A stretch of 64,000 nt of DNA, taken from positions 3,410,001 to 3,474,000 of the forward strand of contig NZ_CP039731.1 in the NCBI RefSeq assembly GCF_005155025.1, read 5' to 3'. Below, in pieces: positions 1 through 9,124 of this stretch. The position numbers and the translations under genes are program-made. The DNA is from Aquitalea aquatilis. Its GTDB lineage: Bacteria; Pseudomonadota; Gammaproteobacteria; Burkholderiales; Chromobacteriaceae. Numbering within the stretch: position 1 is the stretch's first letter; every line of letters starts with the position of its first letter. The notes below the pieces were generated by a model, which did no database searches, had not been told where the DNA came from, and worked only from the letters and a program-made list of their open reading frames with translations.

Positions 1-320
1 ATATCCGACTTTATTATTGCATAAATTACTAGACACTGACCTTCTTCATCATCAACAAGCTCCAGTTTGATTGATGTTGGCTTGCTATGCTTATTTTTAA
101 GTAAATGCCCCTCTCTTGCTTTATTGTCATTTGACATTTTTGCAGAATTTATGCGACTTACTCTTCCAATAAAACATATCTCAATCGCATCAAAAATTGT
201 AGTTTTGCCAAAGCCATTCGGACCATCAAATACAGCCGCCCGAATATTTTTCAAATCAATTTCCACAAGATGCTCAATTGATTTAAAGTTTTCTATACTT
301 AACTTTCCCAATTTATACAT
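1..320 (-). CDS. SMC-like AAA ATPase, ABC-3C ATPase component (5' part only)
   Basis: Only the first 106 codons lie in the window. The protein begins MYKLGKLSIENFKSIEH, the usual opening of SMC/RecF/OLD-like ATPases, and carries a Walker A motif GPNGFGKTT followed by FDAIEICFIGR. The start ATG (318-320) sits one base after the TGA of the upstream gene, so the three genes form one transcription unit. In ABC-3C conflict systems an SMC-like ATPase of this kind is thought to act as the sensor that gates an effector through a middle component. The assignment to that class is inferred from gene order and the neighbouring proteins. It could also be a generic AAA_23 ATPase. Confidence 0.75.
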   Translation of the reverse strand, partial: MYKLGKLSIENFKSIEHLVEIDLKNIRAAVFDGPNGFGKTTIFDAIEICFIGRVSRINSAKMSNDNKAREGHLLKNKHSKPTSIKLELVDDEEGQCLVIYAIIKSD

Positions 321-321
321 A

Positions 322-996
322 TCAATCCCCTTGTTTTGCTTCTAGCCATGCTTCAATTGCCATCTCATCGGAGCAAATATCAAGCAAATGATCACGGACA
401 CTTACGAGCCCTGCCTGGGTCAGCTTTTCAGTAATGTTTCTTGATAGATCAGGGGCAACATACTTCATTTCATTAATGGTCAGAAATGGCAATTTTGTAT
501 ATAGCTTCGTTATGATGGAGTAAAGATGATCGTCGCTGCCATTGCTAAATTCTACAAATCTAGTTTTGTTATTCAAGATGGAATGGATAGCTTCTGACAA
601 TTTTTTATTTTGCGCCAATTCATAAATAGCCCCGAACTCTTCCGTTGTATAGAAAATTACTTGTTTTTTGAAAAAATATGGATCTTCTTCAATCTCTGAA
701 ATCTTTCTATTAATCTCCATCTCTGAATTTTTATGTTTTACTAACAGTAGCAGAATTGTATTCTTTTCAGAGTCGCTATTTAATGAAAAGAACTCCCCCA
801 GCGATTTATAGGCTTCAACTTGAATTTTAGTAAGCACTTCACTAGATGAGCAATCAGTGATATCTTGAATAGCAAAATGCGAGACTACATGATTGGCATT
901 TTCTGAACTTGAAAATAGCATCATGTTTTTATTGCCACCAATATCGCTTAGATCATACCCAAAAGAAACTATCAGATCACGAATAATATTTATCAT
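322..996 (-). CDS. Probable ABC-3C middle component
   Basis: This 224-aa protein has no motif I recognise with certainty. It has no signal peptide and no membrane segment, and it is rich in charged helices; residues 165-224 look like a winged-helix tail (LPFLTINEMKYVAPDLSR ... LTQAGLVSVRDHLLDI). It lies between the candidate effector, which it overlaps by 4 bases (ATGA at 993-996), and the SMC-like ATPase, from which it is separated by 1 base. Size and position match the small middle component of ABC-three-component systems, which links the ATPase to the effector. The role is inferred from context only. Confidence 0.55.
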   Translation of the reverse strand: MINIIRDLIVSFGYDLSDIGGNKNMMLFSSSENANHVVSHFAIQDITDCSSSEVLTKIQVEAYKSLGEFFSLNSDSEKNTILLLLVKHKNSEMEINRKISEIEEDPYFFKKQVIFYTTEEFGAIYELAQNKKLSEAIHSILNNKTRFVEFSNGSDDHLYSIITKLYTKLPFLTINEMKYVAPDLSRNITEKLTQAGLVSVRDHLLDICSDEMAIEAWLEAKQGD

Positions 997-2645
997 AGAT
1001 CACCATTAACTATTTTGGCTGCTGATTTATAATTTATAAGTTTTGTTTTCTTTTTTTCATGAAAAATGGGGGCGCCATCTTTCCGGTCGGTTACCACATC
1101 ATCAAATTTTGGTGGCAAAATTTCGCAACGCACATCTCCATTATCATCTGCCTTGATGGCAATATAATTAAATTCATATAAAAGAGCATCTACATACGCA
1201 TTACTATCGCAGGCATCTACAATATCTTTTGCAACTAACCTGTATGCATCGTCGGCATCTAAGTCATCATGGCAAGCATCAATGCAGCTCGGCGAGAATT
1301 TTTCACCCACTGGTGATGTTGCGACAAAACCAGTTGGAAAATTTTCAAGCAACTCAAAAAATCCTAGAAAAACTTTTTTTATCCCATGATCTTGAATTAT
1401 CCCTGGAAAATAAAGATCATAAGGTTCAATTTTCTTTTTGTCCGGAGAAGTTCGCTCTAAATTCACAAGCAAATCCCTAGGACTCATTCTTGAAACAACA
1501 TCCAACCTAAACTGTTCAATTCTATCAACCTTTACAATTTCTTGGTTAAAACATTTTCCAGCAGTTCTTTTTAACTCAATTATCTCATTTAGCTTAGCAA
1601 CATGGCTATTGATTGTATTTTCCAAAATTAATTTAGCTCGCAACGCGAAATATTCTTCATTCTGCACCTGGTAATTTTTTTCTAATATTTTAGTGAGTAC
1701 TGATAAGCGCAGCAATTCTGGAGTATTTGATGAAGAAGCTATGTCTTTGACTTTATTAAATGCCTTGTGCCTATTAACTATATGCCGATCAATCTCACAG
1801 AGCATGGCTGCTATATAGCAGTCCATGCTTTCATCGCTTTGCATCCCGCATGATGTTGGCTGGATTGCTTTCCTAATTTCGTGGATAAGTGATTTTATAT
1901 TTCGATAAAGATCTTCATCGTTAAGTGCAAGTGTAAACCCCACACCACTACGATCACTGATGATAATATCAAAATCATCTAGGCCTTTATCACTCAAAGC
2001 CTTTCCTGTCGAGTCAAGCTTCCATTCGTATTGATCAAGTTGAAGTTTAGGTTTTGCAATTCTGTTACAGCTATGAACATATACAGGTACATTCTTCGCG
2101 TAGGCACTCTGATGGAGCTTTACTAAACTAAATAGAAAATCATGAGCCACACTTTGAAAGTCATGCTCAAGCAAAGCTATTTTGCTCTCCCAATCATTTT
2201 GAACCGAGTAGTCCTTGCCTATTATTTTTTTAAGTTGCAGCTCTTTAATGAAGTGCTGTATAACATCCTCGGGCTTCCCATCCGGTAATTTCTTTAAATA
2301 TGGCTTTAACTCAGAAGTCGAGATGAGGCCAAGCTTTCTAGTTACAATTGTTTCTATTGCGTCTTTATAACTTGAAAAATCAGTTTCTTTATAGTGCTTA
2401 ACTTGGTGTATGGAAATATAATCTTCGTCTTTTTTTAACGAAAAATCCTCAATCCATTCATATTCAATTCGATAGCCATAAAAAAATTTATGAAGTTCAT
2501 CACCGAACAGTTTATCATTTTTTATTTTCTCATTTATTGTGCACAGGCATACATATAGCCCAACCTTCCCTTGATAGTTAAATCCATTCCACGATGGCGT
2601 CGCATCGTGAATCATTGGTTTTATTTTTTCTATTTTCTCAGACAT
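993..2645 (-). CDS. Probable ABC-3C effector with N-terminal nuclease-like domain
   Basis: This 550-aa protein is the first gene of the unit. Its N-terminus has ATPSWNGFNYQGKVGLYVCL, the characteristic opening of Cap4/DUF4297-like and ABC-3C C-terminal-domain proteins. It is followed by EYEWIEDFSL and IHQVKHY, which match the E...D...QxK core of PD-(D/E)XK nucleases. The remaining ~400 residues are helical and unrecognised; by analogy they would hold the ABC-3C interaction domain. The gene is AT-rich compared with sbcC next door. A DNA-cleaving effector released by the ATPase and middle component is the expected role, but this is inference from family and context. Confidence 0.6.
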   Translation of the reverse strand: MSEKIEKIKPMIHDATPSWNGFNYQGKVGLYVCLCTINEKIKNDKLFGDELHKFFYGYRIEYEWIEDFSLKKDEDYISIHQVKHYKETDFSSYKDAIETIVTRKLGLISTSELKPYLKKLPDGKPEDVIQHFIKELQLKKIIGKDYSVQNDWESKIALLEHDFQSVAHDFLFSLVKLHQSAYAKNVPVYVHSCNRIAKPKLQLDQYEWKLDSTGKALSDKGLDDFDIIISDRSGVGFTLALNDEDLYRNIKSLIHEIRKAIQPTSCGMQSDESMDCYIAAMLCEIDRHIVNRHKAFNKVKDIASSSNTPELLRLSVLTKILEKNYQVQNEEYFALRAKLILENTINSHVAKLNEIIELKRTAGKCFNQEIVKVDRIEQFRLDVVSRMSPRDLLVNLERTSPDKKKIEPYDLYFPGIIQDHGIKKVFLGFFELLENFPTGFVATSPVGEKFSPSCIDACHDDLDADDAYRLVAKDIVDACDSNAYVDALLYEFNYIAIKADDNGDVRCEILPPKFDDVVTDRKDGAPIFHEKKKTKLINYKSAAKIVNGDL

Positions 2646-2789
2646 AAATTTGGTCTAATCATGAAAAATTATTGTTAATGACTACAAGTTGACCGAAACA
2701 AAATTCCGCTCAGCAACTCGAGTTTAGTGTACAATCAAACTTAATTCACAAGCTTCACTCTGATATCTATATAAGAAAAATTTATGTGC

Positions 2790-5700
2790 TTAATTAAAAC
2801 TCTTTAGCGTCGATACACCGAGCCCACTGGATTTTTCGATTTTAATTTGAATGGCAATTCTTTCCTTCATTGCATCTACGTGACTAATCACCCCGATCAT
2901 TTTTCCAGAAGAATTGATCACATCCAGTGCATCTAGCGCAATTTCCAATGTTTCTTCATCCAAGGTACCAAAACCCTCATCAAGGAACAGCGAGTCAATC
3001 GATGTTTTATGGCTCACTAATTCGGACAGAGCCAATGCAAGTGCCAAGCTCACAAGGAAACTTTCCCCTCCAGACAAGGTGCGGGTATCACGGGTAACAT
3101 CAGCTTGCCAGGTATCAACAATTTCCAATTCCAGCTCGCCGATCGATTTACGCTGTAGCAGATAGCGACCATGAAGCCGTTCCAGATGGCGATTGGCCAG
3201 ATGCATCAGATGGTCCAGCGTCAACCCTTGGGCAAACTTGCGATACTTGTCGCCCTCTTTCGAACCAATCAGGCTGTTGAGTCGTTGCCAGATGTCGACG
3301 TCAGTAGCTTGCTGCTCGATTTGCTGGAATAGAGCTTGTTGGTTGTCGCGGCGCTGCGCGTCGTCCCGGAGCAAGGCATTCAAAGCACCCTGTTCGCTGG
3401 ACAGGGTTTGTCGCAGCCCGTCTTGGGCTGCCAGCGCTTCATCCAACTCGATCAGGCCGAGCGGTGTGCGATTCTGCGGCTGCAGTGCATGCAGGGTGGC
3501 GTCTGCACTTTGGCGAACTGCAGTGCTGCGTTCCAGCGCTTGCGTCAGCTGTTGCTGCCAGCTACTCAGGCGTTGGCGCTCCTCTGTCGGCAGCAGTGCC
3601 AGCAGGAAGGTATTGGTATCGTCGAAGGGGCTGGTTTGCAGTGCAGCTGACCAAGCGGCCTCAGCTTCGCTGTGCTGCTGATGCAGTAAGGCCAGGTCAG
3701 TGCTCAACTGAGTTTGCTGGCCCTGCAGATTAGCGATCTGTGCAGTCAGCACCTCTACCAGGTCGGTGTAGCGGGCAAAGGATGGCTCGTCGATCTCCGG
3801 TTTGGCCTGGCCGGTTGGAGCTTCGACATCCAGTTTGCTCCAACGGAGCTGCCAGCCTTCGGCAAGGTTGGTTGTCTGCTCAAGATGATTTTGCAGCTTG
3901 AGCAGCTCAGCCTGCTGCAATTGCTGTGCACGCTGACTGGTTTGCCATACCTGCCAGTCCTGCTGTCGATCAGCCAGCCATTGCGCCATGTCGTCTGCCA
4001 CGGTAAAGCCACTGTCAGCAATGGCCACTTGCAGTTGCTCGCGGGTTTGCTGCGCCGCCCGGCTTAACTGCTCATGTTGTGCGGTCAGCGCCTTTACGTC
4101 TTGCATGGCATGCAGACTGGCCTGCTGTAACAGCTCGTACTGTTTTCCCGCCTCCTGCAACACTTGGGCGCTGCGGTGAGCCAGCTGCCGGGCCGCTGCC
4201 AGCTCCTGTTCTGCCTGCTCCGCTTGCGCCAACTGGGCTTTCAATTCGGCATCATGCTGTTCTGCCTTTGCACGCCCATGCTGCAGTGTGTCTTCCTGCT
4301 GCCAGTCCTTGTCACCCAGCCCAAACGGCGCAGTCTGGTCACGCCAAGCCGTAGCGGCCTGCCGCTGTGCCTGCTCCAGCCCCTGTTGTGCTTCCTGCTG
4401 CTGTTGCAACCGGCCTTCCAGCTTGGCCTGCTCGCCCTTGGCAGCATTGCCTTGCTCTTCCAGCTGCGCGAGCGCAGCCTCTTTTTCCTGCAGTGCTCGC
4501 TCGGTGTCCGATACGTTTAGCTGCTGGTAGGTGTGAATCCCCGGATGTTCGTGTGAGCCACACAAGGGACAGGCCTCACCCGGCTGCAGCGCTGCCCGGT
4601 GTGCTTCCAGGCTCTGGATGCGCTGCTCCTGCGCCAGTAGCCGACGCTTGTCGTCTACCTGTTCCTTCAACTGACGGTAATCACGACGCAGTGTGTCGAG
4701 TAGTGCCTGCTGCGCCTCCAGTTGCTGGTGCGTCTCGGTGGTCGCGGCTTGCTGCTGTGCTTGCTGGCTGGCGTGTTGACGCTGCTGCGCAGCCAGCTGC
4801 GACAGCTGTCGCCAAGATTGCAGCTGTTGCTGTGCTCCCACCCAGCTAGCGCGCAGTTCGGCAAGCGTTTGGCCGTGGCAAATGTTGGCCACAACCTGTT
4901 CTGCAGCTTGGACGGCATGCTGCTTTTGCTCATGCTCCTTTTGGGCTAAAACCAGCTGTGCTTTTTGTTCTTCTTGGCCGCGTTCGGCTGCTTCCAGTTT
5001 GCCCTGCTGTTCCAGCAACTGCTCGTGCAGCTGTTGTATGGCGTGCTGCGCCTGCTGGATCTGGCTGAACTGGCTGTGCCAGCCGCTGAGCTGCTCGCCC
5101 AGAACAGCAAAATGGCCATGTTCTGCCAGCCAGGCTTGCAATGCCTGCAATTCGTCATGCGCCGTTGTGTACTGCTGCCTGGCGTGCTCCGCCAGCCCTG
5201 TTGCAATGGTGTTGGCCTGCCAGTGGGCGATAACGGTCTGTTGCTGGATATCCGCCAGTGTGACCTGTATTTTGTCCAGCGCACTTCGTGTCTGATTCCG
5301 TCTTGCCTGCGCGTCTTGCCAAGCCTGATAGATGGGGCGCATCGCCTCAGCAGGCTCGCTCTGTTGCAGGCGTTGCAGTTCGGGTTCGGCTTCATCCAGT
5401 GCCTTCCGGGCCGCCTGTTCGCCCTCTCGTGCCAGTGCAGCTGCCTGCTCTGCCTGAATCAGCTCATGACGCCACTGGCGCAAGGCTTGCGTCTGCGTTT
5501 GCTGACTCTGCAGCTCGACTAACTGCTGAGTCAGCGTGTCGATTTGCTGCTGCATGGATTGCCGCCGCTCTTCCGGCAGCAGTTCCACACCATCCGCACG
5601 GGCTTTCAACTGGTCCAGCGCCTGCTTGGCGTCGCGGGCCTGCTCGAATACGCGTTGGGAGATCTGGCCATAGATATCTGTGCCGGTCAGCTCTTCCAGC

Positions 5701-6212
5701 AATTCGGCACGTTCATTGGCGCTGGCATTGAGGAAGGCAGCGAAGCCGCCTTGCGCCAGCATCATCGACTTGGTGAAACGGGAAAAATCCAGGCCGGTAA
5801 TTGCTTCGATGCGTTTGAGCTTGTCGTTAATCTGACTGGTCAGGATGTTGCCGGCACCGTCTGCCAGCTCGACCTTGGGTGCCTGCAATTGCCCATCGGC
5901 CTTGTCACGGGCGCGGCGCTGGCTCCAGAACGCCCGGAATACCTGCCCCTTTACCTCGAACTCCACCTCAGCCAGGCAGTCCGCGGTGTGACGGGTCATG
6001 ATCTCGTTGGACGAGGTAGAAATGGTCTTGAGACGGGGCGTTTCGTGATACAGCGCAAGACAGATAGCGTCCAGCAGCGTGGACTTGCCGGCCCCGGTAG
6101 GCCCGGTAATGGCGAACAGCCCGTTGTCCTTGAACGGTGGCTGGGTGAAGTCGATTTTCCACTCGCCCTTGAGCGAGTTGAGGTTCTTCAGGCGCAGGGT
6201 CAGGATCTTCAT
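2790..6212 (-). CDS. sbcC: Exonuclease subunit SbcC (Rad50-like)
   Basis: This 1140-aa SMC-family ATPase is the partner of SbcD in the nuclease that opens hairpins and trims DNA ends. Walker A is GPTGAGKST at residues 37-45. The zinc hook is CPLC within [14 protein letters not shown] near the middle, flanked by long Gln/Ala-rich coiled coils. The signature [20 protein letters not shown] and Walker [14 protein letters not shown] are near the C-terminus. The length fits the enterobacterial/betaproteobacterial type. It overlaps sbcD by 4 bases (6209-6212). The last ~100 codons are visibly more AT-rich than the rest of the gene. Confidence 0.97.
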   Translation of the reverse strand: MKILTLRLKNLNSLKGEWKIDFTQPPFKDNGLFAITGPTGAGKSTLLDAICLALYHETPRLKTISTSSNEIMTRHTADCLAEVEFEVKGQVFRAFWSQRRARDKADGQLQAPKVELADGAGNILTSQINDKLKRIEAITGLDFSRFTKSMMLAQGGFAAFLNASANERAELLEELTGTDIYGQISQRVFEQARDAKQALDQLKARADGVELLPEERRQSMQQQIDTLTQQLVELQSQQTQTQALRQWRHELIQAEQAAALAREGEQAARKALDEAEPELQRLQQSEPAEAMRPIYQAWQDAQARRNQTRSALDKIQVTLADIQQQTVIAHWQANTIATGLAEHARQQYTTAHDELQALQAWLAEHGHFAVLGEQLSGWHSQFSQIQQAQHAIQQLHEQLLEQQGKLEAAERGQEEQKAQLVLAQKEHEQKQHAVQAAEQVVANICHGQTLAELRASWVGAQQQLQSWRQLSQLAAQQRQHASQQAQQQAATTETHQQLEAQQALLDTLRRDYRQLKEQVDDKRRLLAQEQRIQSLEAHRAALQPGEACPLCGSHEHPGIHTYQQLNVSDTERALQEKEAALAQLEEQGNAAKGEQAKLEGRLQQQQEAQQGLEQAQRQAATAWRDQTAPFGLGDKDWQQEDTLQHGRAKAEQHDAELKAQLAQAEQAEQELAAARQLAHRSAQVLQEAGKQYELLQQASLHAMQDVKALTAQHEQLSRAAQQTREQLQVAIADSGFTVADDMAQWLADRQQDWQVWQTSQRAQQLQQAELLKLQNHLEQTTNLAEGWQLRWSKLDVEAPTGQAKPEIDEPSFARYTDLVEVLTAQIANLQGQQTQLSTDLALLHQQHSEAEAAWSAALQTSPFDDTNTFLLALLPTEERQRLSSWQQQLTQALERSTAVRQSADATLHALQPQNRTPLGLIELDEALAAQDGLRQTLSSEQGALNALLRDDAQRRDNQQALFQQIEQQATDVDIWQRLNSLIGSKEGDKYRKFAQGLTLDHLMHLANRHLERLHGRYLLQRKSIGELELEIVDTWQADVTRDTRTLSGGESFLVSLALALALSELVSHKTSIDSLFLDEGFGTLDEETLEIALDALDVINSSGKMIGVISHVDAMKERIAIQIKIEKSSGLGVSTLKSFN

Positions 6213-7429
6213 GCCGTGCCCTCCTGCAGGCTGGTCACAATGCTGCGGTAGCGTGTTTCCAGCTGTCCCCTCAGTGACTCATCCAACTCTTCCTGCTCCA
6301 GCCGCTTGTTGAACACATCGAACGGAGTCAGCTCATCCAGCGTTTCTTTGGCGGCGGTTTGCAGGGTGGCCACCGTATTGCCGCGATCCCGGCGCAGGCG
6401 CAGCACTTCCACTGGTAAGCCTTCGGTCATGCTCTGAATGCGGGTTTGCAGATCCGACAGATAGTCGTCCCCTTTCACCATCACTTCCAACCAGACCGGC
6501 TGGTCGGCACGGCCCAGCTGAGCCGCCTCCTGGATTGCAGCTTCCAGTTCTTTAAGGTCACCCTTGATCGAAACCAACTGCTGGAAGCGCGGTACCGGCA
6601 GCGGAGTGATTCCCATCAGGCCGAGATCATCCACGTCGACAAGTAGCACTTCTTTCTGCTGGATTGCCTCATCAAAACTCAAAGGGATGGGGGAACCGCT
6701 GTAACGGATGTGCTCCAGCCCGCCTACCTTCTGTGGCCGGTGAATATGGCCCAGAGCGATGTAATCGGCGGGTGGAAAGGCCGCGGTCGGGAATGCTTCC
6801 AAGGCACCAACATAGATCTCGCGGACGGATTCGCTGGCGCTTGCCCCCACCGTTGTCAGGTGCCCGGTAGCGATGATGGGTAACGGCAGGCGTAGCGCGT
6901 CGCGCTTGGCGCAGGCCCGCAGGTACACGGCCTGGTAGTGCTGATGGATGGCCTCCTGCAGCGAAAGCTGTTTCTCTTCCGCACTTTGCCCTGCCTGACT
7001 CTGCAGCACATCACGCGGGCGAATAAATGGAATCGCACAGACGATGGCCCCAGGGCTGTCGTCGCATTTGTTCAGCACCAGCACCTGGTTATCAAGATCT
7101 TCCTCGACTGCGGGGATAACAGTGGTACTGAGGTAGGACAGCAAAGGTCGGCTTTCGCCCAAGGTAGCAACTGAATCGTGATTGCCCCCAAGCATAAGCA
7201 AGGTAGTACCGGTGTTGTGCAGCTCAACTACCAATAGGTTATAGAGTTCTCGCGCATAGCTAGGCGGTGCACCGGTATCGAAGATGTCTCCGGCGATGAT
7301 CACGGCGTCGACGCCATGGTCGCGTACCTGCTTGATCAGCCAGTCGATAAAGGCCTCGTGCTCTGCCTGGCGGGTCTTGCCCATGAAGTGTTGGCCAAGG
7401 TGCAAGTCGGAAGTATGGAGAATTCGCAT
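6209..7429 (-). CDS. sbcD: Exonuclease subunit SbcD (Mre11-like)
   Basis: This 406-aa metallophosphoesterase has all the family motifs in order: SDLHLGQ at the N-terminus, [21 protein letters not shown] and LGHIHRPQ. These form the two-manganese active site of the SbcCD/Mre11 nuclease. It is the first gene of the sbcDC unit, and its start abuts the accessory segment that carries the XRE and Tn7-like genes. The start at 7429 keeps [12 protein letters not shown], the normal N-terminus. Confidence 0.97.
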   Translation of the reverse strand: MRILHTSDLHLGQHFMGKTRQAEHEAFIDWLIKQVRDHGVDAVIIAGDIFDTGAPPSYARELYNLLVVELHNTGTTLLMLGGNHDSVATLGESRPLLSYLSTTVIPAVEEDLDNQVLVLNKCDDSPGAIVCAIPFIRPRDVLQSQAGQSAEEKQLSLQEAIHQHYQAVYLRACAKRDALRLPLPIIATGHLTTVGASASESVREIYVGALEAFPTAAFPPADYIALGHIHRPQKVGGLEHIRYSGSPIPLSFDEAIQQKEVLLVDVDDLGLMGITPLPVPRFQQLVSIKGDLKELEAAIQEAAQLGRADQPVWLEVMVKGDDYLSDLQTRIQSMTEGLPVEVLRLRRDRGNTVATLQTAAKETLDELTPFDVFNKRLEQEELDESLRGQLETRYRSIVTSLQEGTA

Positions 7430-7582
7430 TCAGTTGAAGAGCCCAGTTCAATTAATTGGCATTCTAGCAACCCAAAACTGCCAAATGCATAAATCTACAT
7501 CAATCAAAATTACATGCTCCAAATGAGACGCGTTCATGAATTTAGTGTGCCGCACAAGGTAACTACCTGATTTATCTTGACA

Positions 7583-7703
7583 TTTCACTTCCATTCCGCC
7601 ATCCGCACACCGTCCGTGAAATTTTCACCAGTGAAAGTACAACAAATATTGCATTATTAATCAAAGACTTACGTTTGACTTGCAGATTTAAAATACTTAC
7701 CCT
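7583..7703 (+). promoter_or_regulatory. Operator-like half-sites and candidate promoter of the XRE gene
   Basis: The 307-bp gap between sbcD and the XRE gene holds four hexamer half-sites: TTTCAC at 7583, GTGAAA at 7616, TTTCAC at 7623 and GTGAAA at 7631. The last two form TTTCACCAGTGAAA. A sigma70-like pair follows: TTGACT (7675-7680), 17 bp, TACCCT (7698-7703), 33 bp before the ATG. A similar palindrome recurs before the exonuclease gene at 14674. Autoregulation by the XRE protein is inferred. The rest of the gap (7430-7582) shows nothing else I can name. Confidence 0.4.
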
Positions 7704-7736
7704 GTCTGTTGTTGCAAGTACCCGCAGAAGTCCACC

Positions 7737-8162
7737 ATGAGCCCATTTTCCAGATACCTACATCAGCTCCGAATGCAGCATGGCATCCGCCAAGCCGAAC
7801 TTGCGGAGTTGATGGGCTATGAGCAGAGCTACATCTCTGCCCTGGAAATTGGTAGCAAAGGGCCACCAACGGCGGAATTTATTGAAAAACTGATCCAGGC
7901 GGTTGAATTGATACCAGAGGAACAAGCAGAACTACGCAGCGCAGCTGCTGCCTCGCAACGGAAACTGGTCGTACCTGCAGACGTCCCAGAAGAAACCTAC
8001 TGGTTACTACAGGATTTGCGAACAAACATAGGTGAGTTGCGACCAGTACAAATTCGCCTGATACGCGAGATTTTGCAGATACAGAATGAACTGAACCGCT
8101 GCTCATCCGATCCGGTGAGACGGTTGCGGCGGAGACAGAATAAGGAGGGCCTAGAAATGTAA
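7737..8162 (+). CDS. XRE-family helix-turn-helix regulator
   Basis: This 141-aa protein has an N-terminal HTH_3 domain: YLHQLRMQHGIRQAELAELM, then GYEQSYISALEIGSKGPP, within residues 6-45. The rest is helical. Its position between sbcD and tnsA, and the repeated TTTCAC/GTGAAA sites upstream, suggest it is the regulator of the transposon or its cargo. No peptidase or toxin domain is present. The start is at the ATG of MSPFSRYLHQ, with only a weak ribosome binding site. Confidence 0.85.
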   Translation: MSPFSRYLHQLRMQHGIRQAELAELMGYEQSYISALEIGSKGPPTAEFIEKLIQAVELIPEEQAELRSAAAASQRKLVVPADVPEETYWLLQDLRTNIGELRPVQIRLIREILQIQNELNRCSSDPVRRLRRRQNKEGLEM

Positions 8163-8404
8163 AACGGGACAAACCTTGCGGCTTGCCCCGAGTTTGTAAG
8201 TATCTGACGACACTCACGGTTTGCAGACTTTAGTATCGTCACCACAGGCTCGCACGTCAAGCCGCACTCCCTTATCTTCTCCTGAAAACTGCGGGTAACA
8301 CACCCGTTGTGGGGCATTCATACGCCCAATTTCAGGCATATCGATCTGTGCTGCTGGTACCGACAGGATCACTGCACTCTGTTGGTACTGGCCGGAGACG
8401 TGCC

Positions 8405-9124
8405 ATGCTGCACCCACTTCATCCAACACATAAACTTACAGACCAATTATTACAACAGGCAGAAGAGGCATTCAGCCGGCAGCCTGATCAAGCAGGCGTC
8501 GTTCATGGACTGCGACGCATTACGCAAGGGGCACGAGGTCGTCGGACATCGCTGTTTCCAAGCCGTAAAAATGGGATCACGATGGCCCTCGAGAGCCAGG
8601 TGGAAGTGTCCCATTGCCTTCTGCTCGAGCAAGACAAACAGGTCATTGGATACCGATGCCAACCCCTCGAAATACCATATGCCCCAGGACGATGCTATTA
8701 CCCCGATTTTCTGGTCCGCACCCATGATTGGCGCTGGCGTGTAAGTGAAATCAAACCCGATAAGCGACACCTTGATGCAGAAACCCTGCTGTGCTTTGAG
8801 ACGGTCAACACATTATTGGCTCATTGTGGCTTCGAATTCTGCCTGGTGGATGCAAGCGACCTACCAAGAGGTACGCACCTAGACAACTTGTACTGGTTGT
8901 ACTGCCGATCTGCCATCCGCTCTTGGGCTACTCAAGAAATCGAGTTGGCACAACAACTTCTCAGTAATCACCCCCACCCCACTACATTTGGGGAAGCTCA
9001 ATCGCAATTCATCCGCGAAGGGCTCCCCTCATCGCTCGTGGAATATCTGCTCTTTCACGGTCAGTTGGCTACCAGCTTTGACCAGCCCATCCGATTAAAT
9101 ACACCGGTATGGAGCATGAAATGA
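8405..9124 (+). CDS. tnsA: TnsA-like transposon endonuclease
   Basis: In Tn7 the TnsA endonuclease cuts the 5' ends of the element so that it moves by cut-and-paste. Counting from the ATG at 8405, the catalytic set is E63 (ALESQVEVSH), D101 (YYPDFLV) and E115/K117 (SEIKPD), matching the restriction-like fold of Tn7 TnsA. A C-terminal helical domain follows. I chose 8405 because GGAG lies 7 bases upstream; a longer frame opens at 8309 but has no such site. The stop overlaps the tnsB start (ATGA), showing translational coupling. No attempt was made to place it within a specific Tn7-like clade. Confidence 0.85.
   Translation: MLHPLHPTHKLTDQLLQQAEEAFSRQPDQAGVVHGLRRITQGARGRRTSLFPSRKNGITMALESQVEVSHCLLLEQDKQVIGYRCQPLEIPYAPGRCYYPDFLVRTHDWRWRVSEIKPDKRHLDAETLLCFETVNTLLAHCGFEFCLVDASDLPRGTHLDNLYWLYCRSAIRSWATQEIELAQQLLSNHPHPTTFGEAQSQFIREGLPSSLVEYLLFHGQLATSFDQPIRLNTPVWSMK

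Noticed and set aside
2914-6312. Many long frames opposite sbcC
   Set aside because: They are shadows of the GC-rich coiled-coil coding sequence; none has a motif or start signal.
8214-8429. Minus-strand 71-aa frame with a possible minus-strand hairpin after it (8164-8190)
   Set aside because: The hairpin needs G-U pairs, the frame overlaps the tnsA start, and no motif or ribosome site supports it; kept only as a possibility.
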